This document shows, piece after piece, positions 34,179 through 40,882 of a stretch of DNA of 55,128 nt. This DNA comes from Clostridia bacterium (GTDB lineage: Bacteria > Bacillota > Clostridia > Peptostreptococcales > Anaerovoracaceae), in contig JAKSSG010000007.1 in assembly GCA_024403185.1 (NCBI GenBank), forward strand, positions 1 through 55,128, read 5' to 3'. Position 1 is the first letter of the stretch. Each line of letters opens with the position of its first letter. Made by a program: the position numbers and the translations under genes. The notes beneath the pieces were generated by a model that was not told where the DNA came from, made no database searches, and was given only the letters and a program-made list of their open reading frames with translations.

Positions 34179-34765
34179 TATAGAACTCCTTTCGTTGACG
34201 GAATTTCGTTTGCGAATTCTTCGTCGATTTTTACTGCCGTCTTCATTGCTCTTGCCGTTGCCTTGAATACCCCTTCAATGATGTGATGGGAATTTGTTCC
34301 GGCCAGTTTCATCTGGTGCAGTGTGCATCGGGAGTTTCTTACGAAGCCGTACCAGAATTCCGGGATGAGTTCCGTGTCGAAGATTCCAACCTTCTGCGTA
34401 GGAATTGTCACATCAAATGCTAGAAAATCTCTTCCCGAAAAATCGACCGCCGTAAGGATCAGAGCCTCATCCATTGGGATGATTGCGTCCCCGTATCTGA
34501 TGATTCCCTTCTTGTCACCCAGGGCCTGATCAAAGGCCTGACCGAGAGCGATTCCGATATCTTCAACGCTGTGATGGTCATCGACATGGGTGTCACCCTC
34601 ACACTTCAGTTCGATATCAAATCTCCCATGCCTTGCGAAGAGAGTAAGCATGTGGTCCATAAATCCAACGCCTGTATCGATTGTGCTCTTCCCGCTGCCA
34701 TCAAGATTCAGTTTCAGCTCAATGTCTGTCTCTGCAGTTTTTCTCTTAATCTCTGCTGTTCTCAT
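34178..34765 (-). CDS. hisB: Imidazoleglycerol-phosphate dehydratase (HisB)
   Basis: This 195-aa manganese enzyme dehydrates imidazole glycerol phosphate. It has both metal-binding repeats, DHHSVEDIGIALGQAF and NSHHIIEGVFKATARAMK, and the block STIDTGVGFMDHMLTLFARH. It is the monofunctional form, with no fused phosphatase; HisK at the end of the operon fills that step. It overlaps hisC by four bases. Confidence 0.95.
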   Translation of the reverse strand: MRTAEIKRKTAETDIELKLNLDGSGKSTIDTGVGFMDHMLTLFARHGRFDIELKCEGDTHVDDHHSVEDIGIALGQAFDQALGDKKGIIRYGDAIIPMDEALILTAVDFSGRDFLAFDVTIPTQKVGIFDTELIPEFWYGFVRNSRCTLHQMKLAGTNSHHIIEGVFKATARAMKTAVKIDEEFANEIPSTKGVL

Positions 34766-35835
34766 TTCATCACCTTTTTTAATGTTTCAATGAATATTTC
34801 CATCTGCTCGGGGCTTCCGATGGTTACTCTGTTGTACTGGGCAATTCGCTCCTTCGTAAAGTGTCTGACCAGAACGCCCTGCTTCTTCAGTTCTTCGTAA
34901 AGCCATCCGCCATCATAATCCGGATGCTTCATGAATATGAAGTTGCTTATGGAATCAGTTAATGCAAAACCAAGACTCTTCAGCTGCTCCGTTACAGCCT
35001 CTCTGGTTTCGGCTATCTTCCTGCAGTTTTCCATGGTATAGTCTTCGTCCTCAAGGACTCCGATTCCGGCTGCCATTGTCATGCCGTTTATGTTATATGG
35101 GTTGGTTGAATTTCTTATAGTGTTCAAATCTCTCATGAGCTCCGCACATCCTGCTCCGAATCCAAGTCTGGCTCCCGCCATGGACCTTGACTTTGAAAAT
35201 GTCTGGGTAACCAGCAGGTTATCGTATTTTTCAACCAGAGGTATGCAGGTCTCGGCTCCGAAATCCACATATGCTTCATCTACAACGACTACGTTGTCTG
35301 GGTTGGCTTTGATGATGCCTTCAATCTCATCCCTGGAAAGGGCAACTCCCGTATGTGCATTCGGATTGGCTATGAAAATCGTGCCTCCTGCCTTTGCATA
35401 ATCTGCAGGCACTATTCTGAAGTCCCCGTCCAGCGGCAGCTCCCTGTACGGAACACCGTTCATGTCGGCAAATACGGGATAAAAGCCGTAGGTTATATCC
35501 GGGAAAACGGCGCATGTTTTCTCATCACAGAAAGCCATGAACGCGAAATTCAGTATTTCATCTGAGCCATTTGTAAGGAGGACGTTTTCTGTTGCCAAAA
35601 ACGTTCCGTTTTTTTCGTTCAGGTAGGTTGTCAGCTTTTCTGCGAGGCCCCTGCAGTCCGGGTCCGGATATAACTGCAGCTTTTTAATTGCTTCTTCTGC
35701 TCTTGCGGCCGCCTTTTCCGAAACGGGATAAGGCGACTCGTTTGTATTCAGTTTTACGTATTTCTGATCCTGAGGCTGTTCGCCGGGAACGTAAGGTTCA
35801 AGATCAGAAAATCTTTCGCTTAAAAATCTGCTCAT
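34762..35835 (-). CDS. hisC: Histidinol-phosphate aminotransferase (HisC)
   Basis: This 357-aa PLP enzyme transfers an amino group from glutamate to imidazole acetol phosphate. The PLP lysine is in LLVTQTFSKSRSMAGARLGF near residue 213, and the cofactor Asp/Tyr block is in NVVVVDEAYVDFG. It also shows VKLNTNESPYPVSEKA. Fold type I. Its 3' end overlaps hisB by four bases. HisC enzymes may also act on aromatic amino acids, but operon position settles the main role. Confidence 0.94.
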   Translation of the reverse strand: MSRFLSERFSDLEPYVPGEQPQDQKYVKLNTNESPYPVSEKAAARAEEAIKKLQLYPDPDCRGLAEKLTTYLNEKNGTFLATENVLLTNGSDEILNFAFMAFCDEKTCAVFPDITYGFYPVFADMNGVPYRELPLDGDFRIVPADYAKAGGTIFIANPNAHTGVALSRDEIEGIIKANPDNVVVVDEAYVDFGAETCIPLVEKYDNLLVTQTFSKSRSMAGARLGFGAGCAELMRDLNTIRNSTNPYNINGMTMAAGIGVLEDEDYTMENCRKIAETREAVTEQLKSLGFALTDSISNFIFMKHPDYDGGWLYEELKKQGVLVRHFTKERIAQYNRVTIGSPEQMEIFIETLKKVMK

Positions 35836-35847
35836 TATCTTCTTTCT

Positions 35848-36468
35848 TTATCTGATTATTTCCGCCATTTTCTCGGCTACCTTTTCAATCATTTCATTCT
35901 TGAACTTGAAACTGGATTTGTTCGAGATAAGGCGTGCGCTGATTTGCGCAATCTCATCGATTACCTCCAGATTGTTTTCCTTGAGAGTTGTGCCCGTTTC
36001 CACCAGGTCGACGATTACATCGGAAAGGCCCAGAATCGGCGCCAGCTCTATGGATCCGTTCAGGTGAATTATGTCAATGTCTCTGCCTGTCGATGCGTAG
36101 AATTCTCTGGCGACATTCGTGAACTTGGTTGCAACTCTCAGATCGCTTGAGTCATCATCAACATATCCCTTTGGTGCCGCTACCGCCATTCTGCAGCAGC
36201 CTGTGTTCAGATCCAGAAGCTCATATACGTCGGATCTTGCTTCCATGAGAATGTCCTTTCCCACAACACCGATGTCGGCTGCACCTCTTTCAACATAGAT
36301 TGCAACATCCGACGGCTTTACCCAGAAATATCTGATGCCCTTTACCGGGTTTTCGAAAATCAGCTTTCTGTTTTTCTCTTTTATTGACGGACATTCGAAG
36401 CCGGCTGCCTCGAACATGTCATAAACCCTGTCGCCCAGTCTGCCCTTTGGCAGTGCGATGTTCAGCAT
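35848..36468 (-). CDS. hisG: ATP phosphoribosyltransferase, short form (HisG)
   Basis: This 206-aa enzyme performs the first committed step, joining ATP and PRPP. It starts LNIALPKGRLGDRVYDMFEA and has the PRPP loop in DVIVDLVETGTTLKENNLEV. It lacks the C-terminal regulatory ACT-like domain, so it is the short HisG that needs HisZ, encoded just upstream. I use the ATG at 36468; the frame is open 24 codons further but those lie inside hisZ. Only a weak ribosome site is seen, fitting translational coupling to hisZ. Confidence 0.93.
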   Translation of the reverse strand: MLNIALPKGRLGDRVYDMFEAAGFECPSIKEKNRKLIFENPVKGIRYFWVKPSDVAIYVERGAADIGVVGKDILMEARSDVYELLDLNTGCCRMAVAAPKGYVDDDSSDLRVATKFTNVAREFYASTGRDIDIIHLNGSIELAPILGLSDVIVDLVETGTTLKENNLEVIDEIAQISARLISNKSSFKFKNEMIEKVAEKMAEIIR

Positions 36469-36469
36469 G

Positions 36470-37441
36470 TCAGCCACGGATGACCACCTCCTCTCCCTCG
36501 AATTTGGCCAGTTTTCCGAGCTCGTCCATGTAAACGGCAAATCCGATTGCTCTGGATTTCCTGTTCATGTTTTCCATGAGCTTGTCATACTGCCCTCCGG
36601 AAAGAACGCCGTCCGGAACTCCCTTGATGAAGCCCTTGAAGATTATTCCGTTGTAGTACTTCAGGTCACTGACTACGGAAAAATCTATGTTTATCATCTT
36701 TTCAAGGCCTGTGCCTTCGAATGAATTCACTACCATCCTGAGCTTGTCAATGCTGTCCATGTAATCGTAGCTGTTTCCTGCCTTTGCAAAAGCCGCCTCC
36801 AGCTCAGGCAGCACCTTCTCCGACTTGCCGTATGTGGTGATGAGCTTTTTCAGAAGTGAGCTCTTGGCCGGACCGATGTCGTACTCGGTGCATACCTGGT
36901 CCAGACCGTGGATGTTCTTTTCACCGATGAGCCTGGTGATTTTCTCCTCGGCTTCTCTTGAAACCTTGCAGCTGGTAATGAGCTGGGATAATATGTCCAG
37001 ATTTGAAATGTCCAGCATGGCCTTGTCCGAGAGAACGTTAAGGCTTTCGGCCGCCAGTCTGAGCACTTCGCAGATGCACTTGTCGTCAACGCGGCCAAGA
37101 CATTCAAGGCCCACCTGCATGATTTCCTTGAAGTAGTGTGTCTTCGGTGAAACTCTGTAAACGTTTTCGTTGTAATAGAGTTTGCGGATATCGTTGCCGA
37201 TGTGTCTGTTGTTTTTTACTATTGATAATGTTACGTCAGGCTTGAGCGCCATGAGCATTCCGTCGGTATCCGTAAATGTGATAATCGATGCAGAATCCAT
37301 GAAGTCCCTGTTGGCTGCATAGAGATCGAACGCCTCAAACTTGCTCATCCTGAACATTGAAAAGCCATGTCTTGCGTACAGGGCTCGTAGTGCAAACATG
37401 GCTTTTTCTTTCTTGCTTAATTCTGCTACTTGAATTTCCAT
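36470..37441 (-). CDS. hisZ: ATP phosphoribosyltransferase regulatory subunit (HisZ)
   Basis: This 323-aa protein looks like a class II histidyl-tRNA synthetase catalytic core (SKFEAFDLYAANRDFMDSAS; MLMALKPDVTLSIVKNNRH) but lacks the anticodon-binding tail, and it stands beside a short HisG. That is the hallmark of HisZ, which activates HisG and mediates histidine feedback. It is somewhat shorter than many HisZ proteins. Its ATG has only a poor ribosome site (GGGATAACAT), whereas a strong one lies upstream of a hairpin next to the hisD stop. Confidence 0.9.
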   Translation of the reverse strand: MEIQVAELSKKEKAMFALRALYARHGFSMFRMSKFEAFDLYAANRDFMDSASIITFTDTDGMLMALKPDVTLSIVKNNRHIGNDIRKLYYNENVYRVSPKTHYFKEIMQVGLECLGRVDDKCICEVLRLAAESLNVLSDKAMLDISNLDILSQLITSCKVSREAEEKITRLIGEKNIHGLDQVCTEYDIGPAKSSLLKKLITTYGKSEKVLPELEAAFAKAGNSYDYMDSIDKLRMVVNSFEGTGLEKMINIDFSVVSDLKYYNGIIFKGFIKGVPDGVLSGGQYDKLMENMNRKSRAIGFAVYMDELGKLAKFEGEEVVIRG

Positions 37442-37451
37442 ATGTTATCCC

Positions 37452-37487
37452 AAATGAGTCACCATGCCGTTTATCAATGACTCATTT
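37452..37487 (-). other. Hairpin with two mini-ORFs between hisD and hisZ
   Basis: AAATGAGTCA and TGACTCATTT are perfect 10-bp arms with a 16-nt loop. On the minus strand a strong AGGAGGAG overlaps the hisD stop and is followed by ATG-AGT-CAT-TGA (Met-Ser-His-stop) whose start lies in the first arm. A second short frame Met-Val-Thr-His-Leu-Gly-stop ends four bases before hisZ. No T-tract follows, so it is not a terminator. It may tune hisZ translation. Confidence 0.5.
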
Positions 37488-37496
37488 TGTCTCCTC

Positions 37497-38765
37497 CTAT
37501 TCGAATCTTGAAAGAATGGATCTGGCGTGACCTTCAAGTCCCTCCTGGCGTGCCAGAAGTGCCACCTTATCCTTCGCATACTTCAGAGCGTCCTCTGTAT
37601 AATATGTAAATGACATTTTCTTTGTGAAATCGTCAACCGACAGAGGGCTTGCAAATCTTGCCGTACCTGCTGTCGGCAGCGTATGGTTAGGACCTGCGAA
37701 GTAGTCGCCCAGTGCTTCCGGACAGTTCTTTCCTACAAATACCGATCCTGCATTCACTACCTTGTCTGCATATTTTTCCGCATTCTTCAGATACAGTTCC
37801 AGATGCTCAGGGGCAAGCAGGTTGGCAAGCTCGATAGCTTCATCAATATCATCTGCGATGATGATCTTGCCGTTTACTTCAATTGATTCCTCTGCGATTT
37901 CCTTTCTCGGAAGAACCGCCAGCTGTGCATCCAGTTCCTTTCTTACCTTCTTGGCAAGAGTTTCGCTAGTGGTAATGAGAACAGCTGTCGCCATCTTGTC
38001 ATGCTCTGCCTGTGACAGCATGTCGGCTGCGATGATCTTCGCGTCGTTGCCCTTGTCCGCAACAACCAGAATTTCACTCGGTCCGGCGATCAGGTCGATA
38101 CCAACCTGTCCGAATACCTGCTTCTTGGCTTCTGCAACATATGCATTGCCCGGTCCGACAATCTTGTCTACTCTAGGTACTGATTCCGTTCCGTATGCCA
38201 GAGCTGCAACAGCCTGTGCTCCGCCGATTCTGAACACTCTGTCAACGCCCGCGATCTTTGCCGCTGCCAGAATTACAGGTGAAATCGTTCCGCCGTCAGT
38301 CGGAGGAGATACCATTACTATTTCCTTAACGCCTGCAATCTTTGCAGGAATTGCGTTCATTAAAACAGTAGAAGGATAAGCTGCCGTTCCTCCCGGAATA
38401 TATATTCCAACCTTCTCCAGAGGAAGAATCTTCTGGGTAAGAGTTACGCCGTCCGCTTCGATGGTGTATCCTTCTTTAAGCTGTTCCCTATGATATGCCG
38501 CGATTCTATCAGCTGCCTCTTCCAGTGTCTTCATTACTTTCTTAGGTACACCTGCAATCGCCTTGTTGATTTCATTCCTGGAGAGTTCCAGTTTCTTAGG
38601 CCTTGCTCCGTCAAGGGTTTCGCAGTAGTTGAGCAGGGTAGGATCTCCGCCCATCTTTACGCTGAAAATAATGTTCTCAACAACCTCGCTGACATTTCTT
38701 CCTGATCTGTCTCTGATGAGAATATCATCCAGTGCGTATTCGCCCTTTTTCAAAATCTTAATCAT
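37497..38765 (-). CDS. hisD: Histidinol dehydrogenase (HisD)
   Basis: This 422-aa zinc enzyme oxidises histidinol to histidine with two NAD. It shows YIPGGTAAYPSTVLMNAIPA, DKIVGPGNAYVAEAKKQVFG, DLIAGPSEILVVAD and ADMLSQAEHDKMATAVLIT, which contain the metal and catalytic residues, and NHTLPTAGTARFASPL near the end. GGAGG lies seven bases before the ATG. It is the first gene of the his operon, with a leader of about 70 nt carrying short tandem repeats. Confidence 0.95.
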   Translation of the reverse strand: MIKILKKGEYALDDILIRDRSGRNVSEVVENIIFSVKMGGDPTLLNYCETLDGARPKKLELSRNEINKAIAGVPKKVMKTLEEAADRIAAYHREQLKEGYTIEADGVTLTQKILPLEKVGIYIPGGTAAYPSTVLMNAIPAKIAGVKEIVMVSPPTDGGTISPVILAAAKIAGVDRVFRIGGAQAVAALAYGTESVPRVDKIVGPGNAYVAEAKKQVFGQVGIDLIAGPSEILVVADKGNDAKIIAADMLSQAEHDKMATAVLITTSETLAKKVRKELDAQLAVLPRKEIAEESIEVNGKIIIADDIDEAIELANLLAPEHLELYLKNAEKYADKVVNAGSVFVGKNCPEALGDYFAGPNHTLPTAGTARFASPLSVDDFTKKMSFTYYTEDALKYAKDKVALLARQEGLEGHARSILSRFE

Positions 38766-38784
38766 TTTAATTCCTCCGTCTGAT

Positions 38785-38816
38785 TTATTGCATTATTGCG
38801 TTATCGCTTTATCTCA
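38785..38816. repeat. Four tandem 8-bp repeats in the his leader
   Basis: TTATTGCA, TTATTGCG, TTATCGCT and TTATCTCA follow one another without gaps. They would be transcribed in the hisD leader just upstream of the ribosome site. No leader peptide rich in histidine codons and no T-box is seen. Confidence 0.55.
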
Positions 38817-38841
38817 ATAAATAATTAAAACTACGCTGATA

Positions 38842-38870
38842 ATATAACACAAGCCCGGTGATTATGTCAA
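38842..38870 (-). promoter_or_regulatory. Strong sigma-A promoter of the his operon
   Basis: A perfect TTGACA (38870-38865), 17-bp spacer and TTATAT (38847-38842) on the minus strand. Transcription would begin near 38835. The -35 box lies in the spacer of an inverted repeat. Confidence 0.7.
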
Positions 38871-38880
38871 CACCGGGCTT
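38851..38880. promoter_or_regulatory. 10-10-10 inverted repeat around the his -35 box
   Basis: AAGCCCGGTG and CACCGGGCTT are perfect 10-bp arms with a 10-bp spacer that holds TTGACA. As DNA this resembles an operator. As RNA on the plus strand it is a strong hairpin followed by GCTTTTTTC, a good terminator, though no plus-strand gene ends here; it may stop antisense transcription. On the minus strand the T-tract is lacking. Confidence 0.6.
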
Positions 38881-38894
38881 GCTTTTTTCATGTG

Positions 38895-39152
38895 TTATTT
38901 ATAGTGTCCTTTACAGGCTACTATTTTCACCACATCTTTTTCAACCATATATATAATCCTGTTCCGTGAATCAATGCACCTGCTCCAGAATCCAGTCAGA
39001 TTTCCCCGGAGCCTTTCCGGCTTCCCCAGTCCATTAAAAGGCGTTCTTTGAATCTCTCTAATAATTTCATTTATTCGCCTTAAAGTTTTCTTGTCTTCTT
39101 TCTGCCAGTCACAGTACTCTTCCCAGGCACTCTCCAACCACAACACCTTCAT
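38895..39152 (-). CDS. YoeB/Txe-family toxin (mRNA interferase)
   Basis: This 85-aa protein starts KVLWLESAWEEYCDWQKEDKK and ends RIIYMVEKDVVKIVACKGHYK, the pattern of Txe/YoeB toxins of the RelE superfamily, with the C-terminal His-Tyr pair. Such toxins cleave mRNA at the ribosome. The coding frame looks whole. It follows a RelB/DinJ-type antitoxin gene by five bases with GAGGAG ahead. The antitoxin appears to have lost its start, so whether the pair is active is uncertain. Confidence 0.85.
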   Translation of the reverse strand: MKVLWLESAWEEYCDWQKEDKKTLRRINEIIREIQRTPFNGLGKPERLRGNLTGFWSRCIDSRNRIIYMVEKDVVKIVACKGHYK

Positions 39153-39157
39153 CCCTT

Positions 39158-39367
39158 TTACTCCTCAATTAAATTGTGTTCCTCAAATTTAGCCTCCCCT
39201 TTTCTTATTTCCTCCGCTATTTTGCTGAGATACACAATGTTTTTTTCTGAATAAAAAGGATCTACCGTTATTTCAAAGGGTATTCTTTTTTCCCTTGCAA
39301 CCTTTGTTGCAAATATCGTAAATGCTGCCGTCATTGACAGACCCATGTCTTTGCATGCTTCTTCCAT
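39158..39367 (-). CDS. RelB/DinJ-family antitoxin, apparently 5'-truncated
   Basis: The frame encodes KKKMEEACKDMGLSMTAAF and VAREKRIPFEI, clear RelB/DinJ antitoxin features that normally follow an N-terminal beta strand of about 12 residues used for DNA binding. Here that strand and any ribosome site are missing: the sequence immediately upstream is the terminator hairpin of lysE. The first ATG in family sequence is at 39367 with no good ribosome site; the frame stays open to 39541 only by reading back through the terminator and the lysE tail. The C-terminal toxin-binding half is intact. Either a remnant or poorly translated. Confidence 0.6.
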   Translation of the reverse strand: MEEACKDMGLSMTAAFTIFATKVAREKRIPFEITVDPFYSEKNIVYLSKIAEEIRKGEAKFEEHNLIEE

Positions 39368-39398
39368 TTTCTTTTTCAGTTCTGTTCTCTTGCTGCAA

Positions 39399-39434
39399 TA
39401 AAAAAACCGGGCCCGGTTTCCCGAACGCCCGGCA
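39399..39434 (-). terminator. Rho-independent terminator of lysE
   Basis: On the minus strand CCGGGC pairs with GCCCGG, nested with the perfect palindrome AAACCGGGCCCGGTTT (39404-39419), and runs into seven T residues. Confidence 0.75.
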
Positions 39435-39435
39435 T

Positions 39436-39458
39436 CATAGGTACGCGCATTACCTATG
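39436..39458. repeat. 8-bp inverted repeat just after the lysE stop
   Basis: CATAGGTA and TACCTATG are perfect arms around a 7-nt loop, between the lysE stop and its terminator. Possibly a mRNA 3'-end stabiliser; function not known. Confidence 0.45.
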
Positions 39459-39462
39459 TGGC

Positions 39463-40110
39463 CTAAAACAGTCCCGGCCACGCCAGCTGAATGAAATTGT
39501 AGACAAGCTTGAGGCCGTAGAATATTATGATGGCTCCGCAAATGATGTTGATTACGCGGATAACCTTGTCGCTTATTTTATCTGCCAGCAGATTAACGAT
39601 GGATGACATCCCGAACCACCAGCCCAGTGATGCGAAGCAGACTCCGATGATAAAAAGGATTCCCGCACTTCCCGGAAGAGATGCACGGAATGCGCCGAGA
39701 AGCATCGTTCCATCAATAAGTGCCTGAGGGTTGAACCATGTAACAACCATTGCAGTCCATGCAACGTACTTGATGTACGCTCCGATGGACTTGTTTCTGC
39801 CCTTTTCCTCGGCTTCACTGCTTTCAAGAGATCCGCCCGATCTGAGGAGGCCGATGCCGATCCAGATTACAACCAGGGAGCCGACTCCCAGGATGATAAG
39901 CTGAAGCCATTTCAGTGCGCTGATGAGCGCCCCCACTCCGAAGAAGCATGCCGCTGCCAGCGTGATATCGTAGAATGCCACGATTCCTGCGGTAACCAGC
40001 ACTCTGCGCCTCTTCTGTGTCAGGGCTGTATTGATAACGAACAGATTCTGGGTCCCGATCGGTGCCACATATGCAAAACCAAGTATCAGGCCATGAATTA
40101 AATACTGCAT
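39463..40110 (-). CDS. LysE/ArgO-family amino acid exporter
   Basis: This 215-aa membrane protein has five to six hydrophobic segments and the LysE family start LILGFAYVAPIGTQNLFVIN, with the conserved proline in transmembrane helix 1, then ITLAAACFFGVGALIS and WFNPQALIDG. Family members export lysine, arginine or related amino acids. It is divergent from an HxlR-type regulator over a shared 152-bp promoter region, so that regulator probably controls it. Substrate not determinable; histidine or another basic amino acid would suit the neighbourhood but that is speculation. Confidence 0.88.
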   Translation of the reverse strand: MQYLIHGLILGFAYVAPIGTQNLFVINTALTQKRRRVLVTAGIVAFYDITLAAACFFGVGALISALKWLQLIILGVGSLVVIWIGIGLLRSGGSLESSEAEEKGRNKSIGAYIKYVAWTAMVVTWFNPQALIDGTMLLGAFRASLPGSAGILFIIGVCFASLGWWFGMSSIVNLLADKISDKVIRVINIICGAIIIFYGLKLVYNFIQLAWPGLF

Positions 40111-40140
40111 GAAAAATATCCTCCTCTGCCAGATTTAATA

Positions 40141-40168
40141 TTGCTCTACTTTTTTTATCTGGTATAAT
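40141..40168 (+). promoter_or_regulatory. hxlR promoter overlapping the lysE promoter
   Basis: TTGCTC (40141-40146), a 16-bp spacer and a perfect TATAAT (40163-40168) face the HxlR gene. On the opposite strand another perfect TATAAT lies at 40172-40167, overlapping by two bases and facing lysE, with only a weak -35. The two promoters should compete or be co-regulated. Confidence 0.55.
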
Positions 40169-40233
40169 TATAGTAGCACTTGTGTCCTGCCTTTGCAATA
40201 AGGCAAAATATCTGTACCAGGTAAAAGAAAATT

Positions 40234-40251
40234 GACCGCATGATTGCGGTC
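40234..40251 (+). other. Hairpin next to the hxlR ribosome site
   Basis: GACCGCA and TGCGGTC form a 7-bp stem with a TGAT loop, ending one base before GGAGG. It may affect translation. Confidence 0.4.
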
Positions 40252-40262
40252 CGGAGGTTTAC

Positions 40263-40592
40263 ATGATAGAAACTCATTACGATTGCCCATGCATGGAGAA
40301 ATGTCCGCTCAACTACGCCATGTCCGTAATCGGCGGCAAGTGGAAGGTTCAGATTGTCTGCGCCCTGAACAATAAGGGGTCTCTTAGATATAACGAGCTG
40401 CGCCGCAAGCTGGACGGTGTGTCAAATGCCGCCCTTGCCAATGCGCTCAAGGAACTTGAAAATGACGGTCTGATTATCCGCCACGAATTTCTCGAAGTTC
40501 CCGTCCGCGTCGAATATTCAACAACGGAGCTCTGCGATCGCCTGATGCCCATACTCGAAAGTTTAAGCGACTGGGGCGAATCACAGATGTAA
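40263..40592 (+). CDS. HxlR-family transcriptional regulator
   Basis: This 109-aa winged-helix protein matches the HxlR family: CPLNYAMSVIGGKWKVQIVC near residue 14, LRYNELRRKLDGVSNAALAN for the recognition region and LEVPVRVEYSTTELC. Three cysteines cluster at the N-terminus (CPCMEKCP, residues 9-16); cysteines in this region serve as redox or electrophile sensors in some family members, so a sensing role is possible. It is divergent from the lysE exporter and is expected to control it. GGAGG lies five bases before the ATG. Confidence 0.88.
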   Translation: MIETHYDCPCMEKCPLNYAMSVIGGKWKVQIVCALNNKGSLRYNELRRKLDGVSNAALANALKELENDGLIIRHEFLEVPVRVEYSTTELCDRLMPILESLSDWGESQM

Positions 40593-40603
40593 TGATAAAA
40601 AAG

Positions 40604-40628
40604 AAGGTGACAGATAATCTGTCACCTT
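40604..40628. terminator. Bidirectional terminator after hxlR and the 78-aa gene
   Basis: AAGGTGACAGAT and ATCTGTCACCTT are perfect 12-bp arms around one base, with A residues on one side and TTTTTC on the other. It ends hxlR on the plus strand and the hut-linked small gene on the minus strand. Confidence 0.85.
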
Positions 40629-40633
40629 TTTCA

Positions 40634-40870
40634 TTAAAAGCTGTCGCCCAGACTCTTCAGCAGTTCCATCATGTCCATGTCTTCTGCCGAGATCTTTATT
40701 CCGCACTTGAATTCTTCACCGTCAGGATACCTTACTGCAATTGCAATTTCCTGCCCTTCGCAGAATCCCTTCTTGTTTACCTTGTCGAGGAAAGGTTCAA
40801 CTTTCGGATGGTTTTTCATGAATTTTTCTTTTGACTGCTTGGCTGTTGCCAGCATCTGAAAATTAAACAT
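40634..40870 (-). CDS. Conserved-looking hypothetical protein of 78 residues
   Basis: I do not recognise this family. The 78-aa product (MFNFQMLATAKQSKEKFMKN at the N-terminus) is soluble, with an amphipathic helix over the first 35 residues, a beta-like middle (QEIAIAVRYPDGEEFKCGIK) and an acidic Met/Asp-rich end. AAAGGAG lies ahead of the ATG, it is 12 bases from the gntR stop and a strong terminator follows, all signs of a real gene. It is probably the last gene of the hut transcription unit. Confidence 0.6.
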   Translation of the reverse strand: MFNFQMLATAKQSKEKFMKNHPKVEPFLDKVNKKGFCEGQEIAIAVRYPDGEEFKCGIKISAEDMDMMELLKSLGDSF

Positions 40871-40882
40871 ATCGCATCTCCT

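Noticed and set aside
38766-38841. T-box or histidine-codon leader peptide for the his operon
   Set aside because: No T-box consensus, no specifier stem and no run of histidine codons; only short tandem repeats are present.
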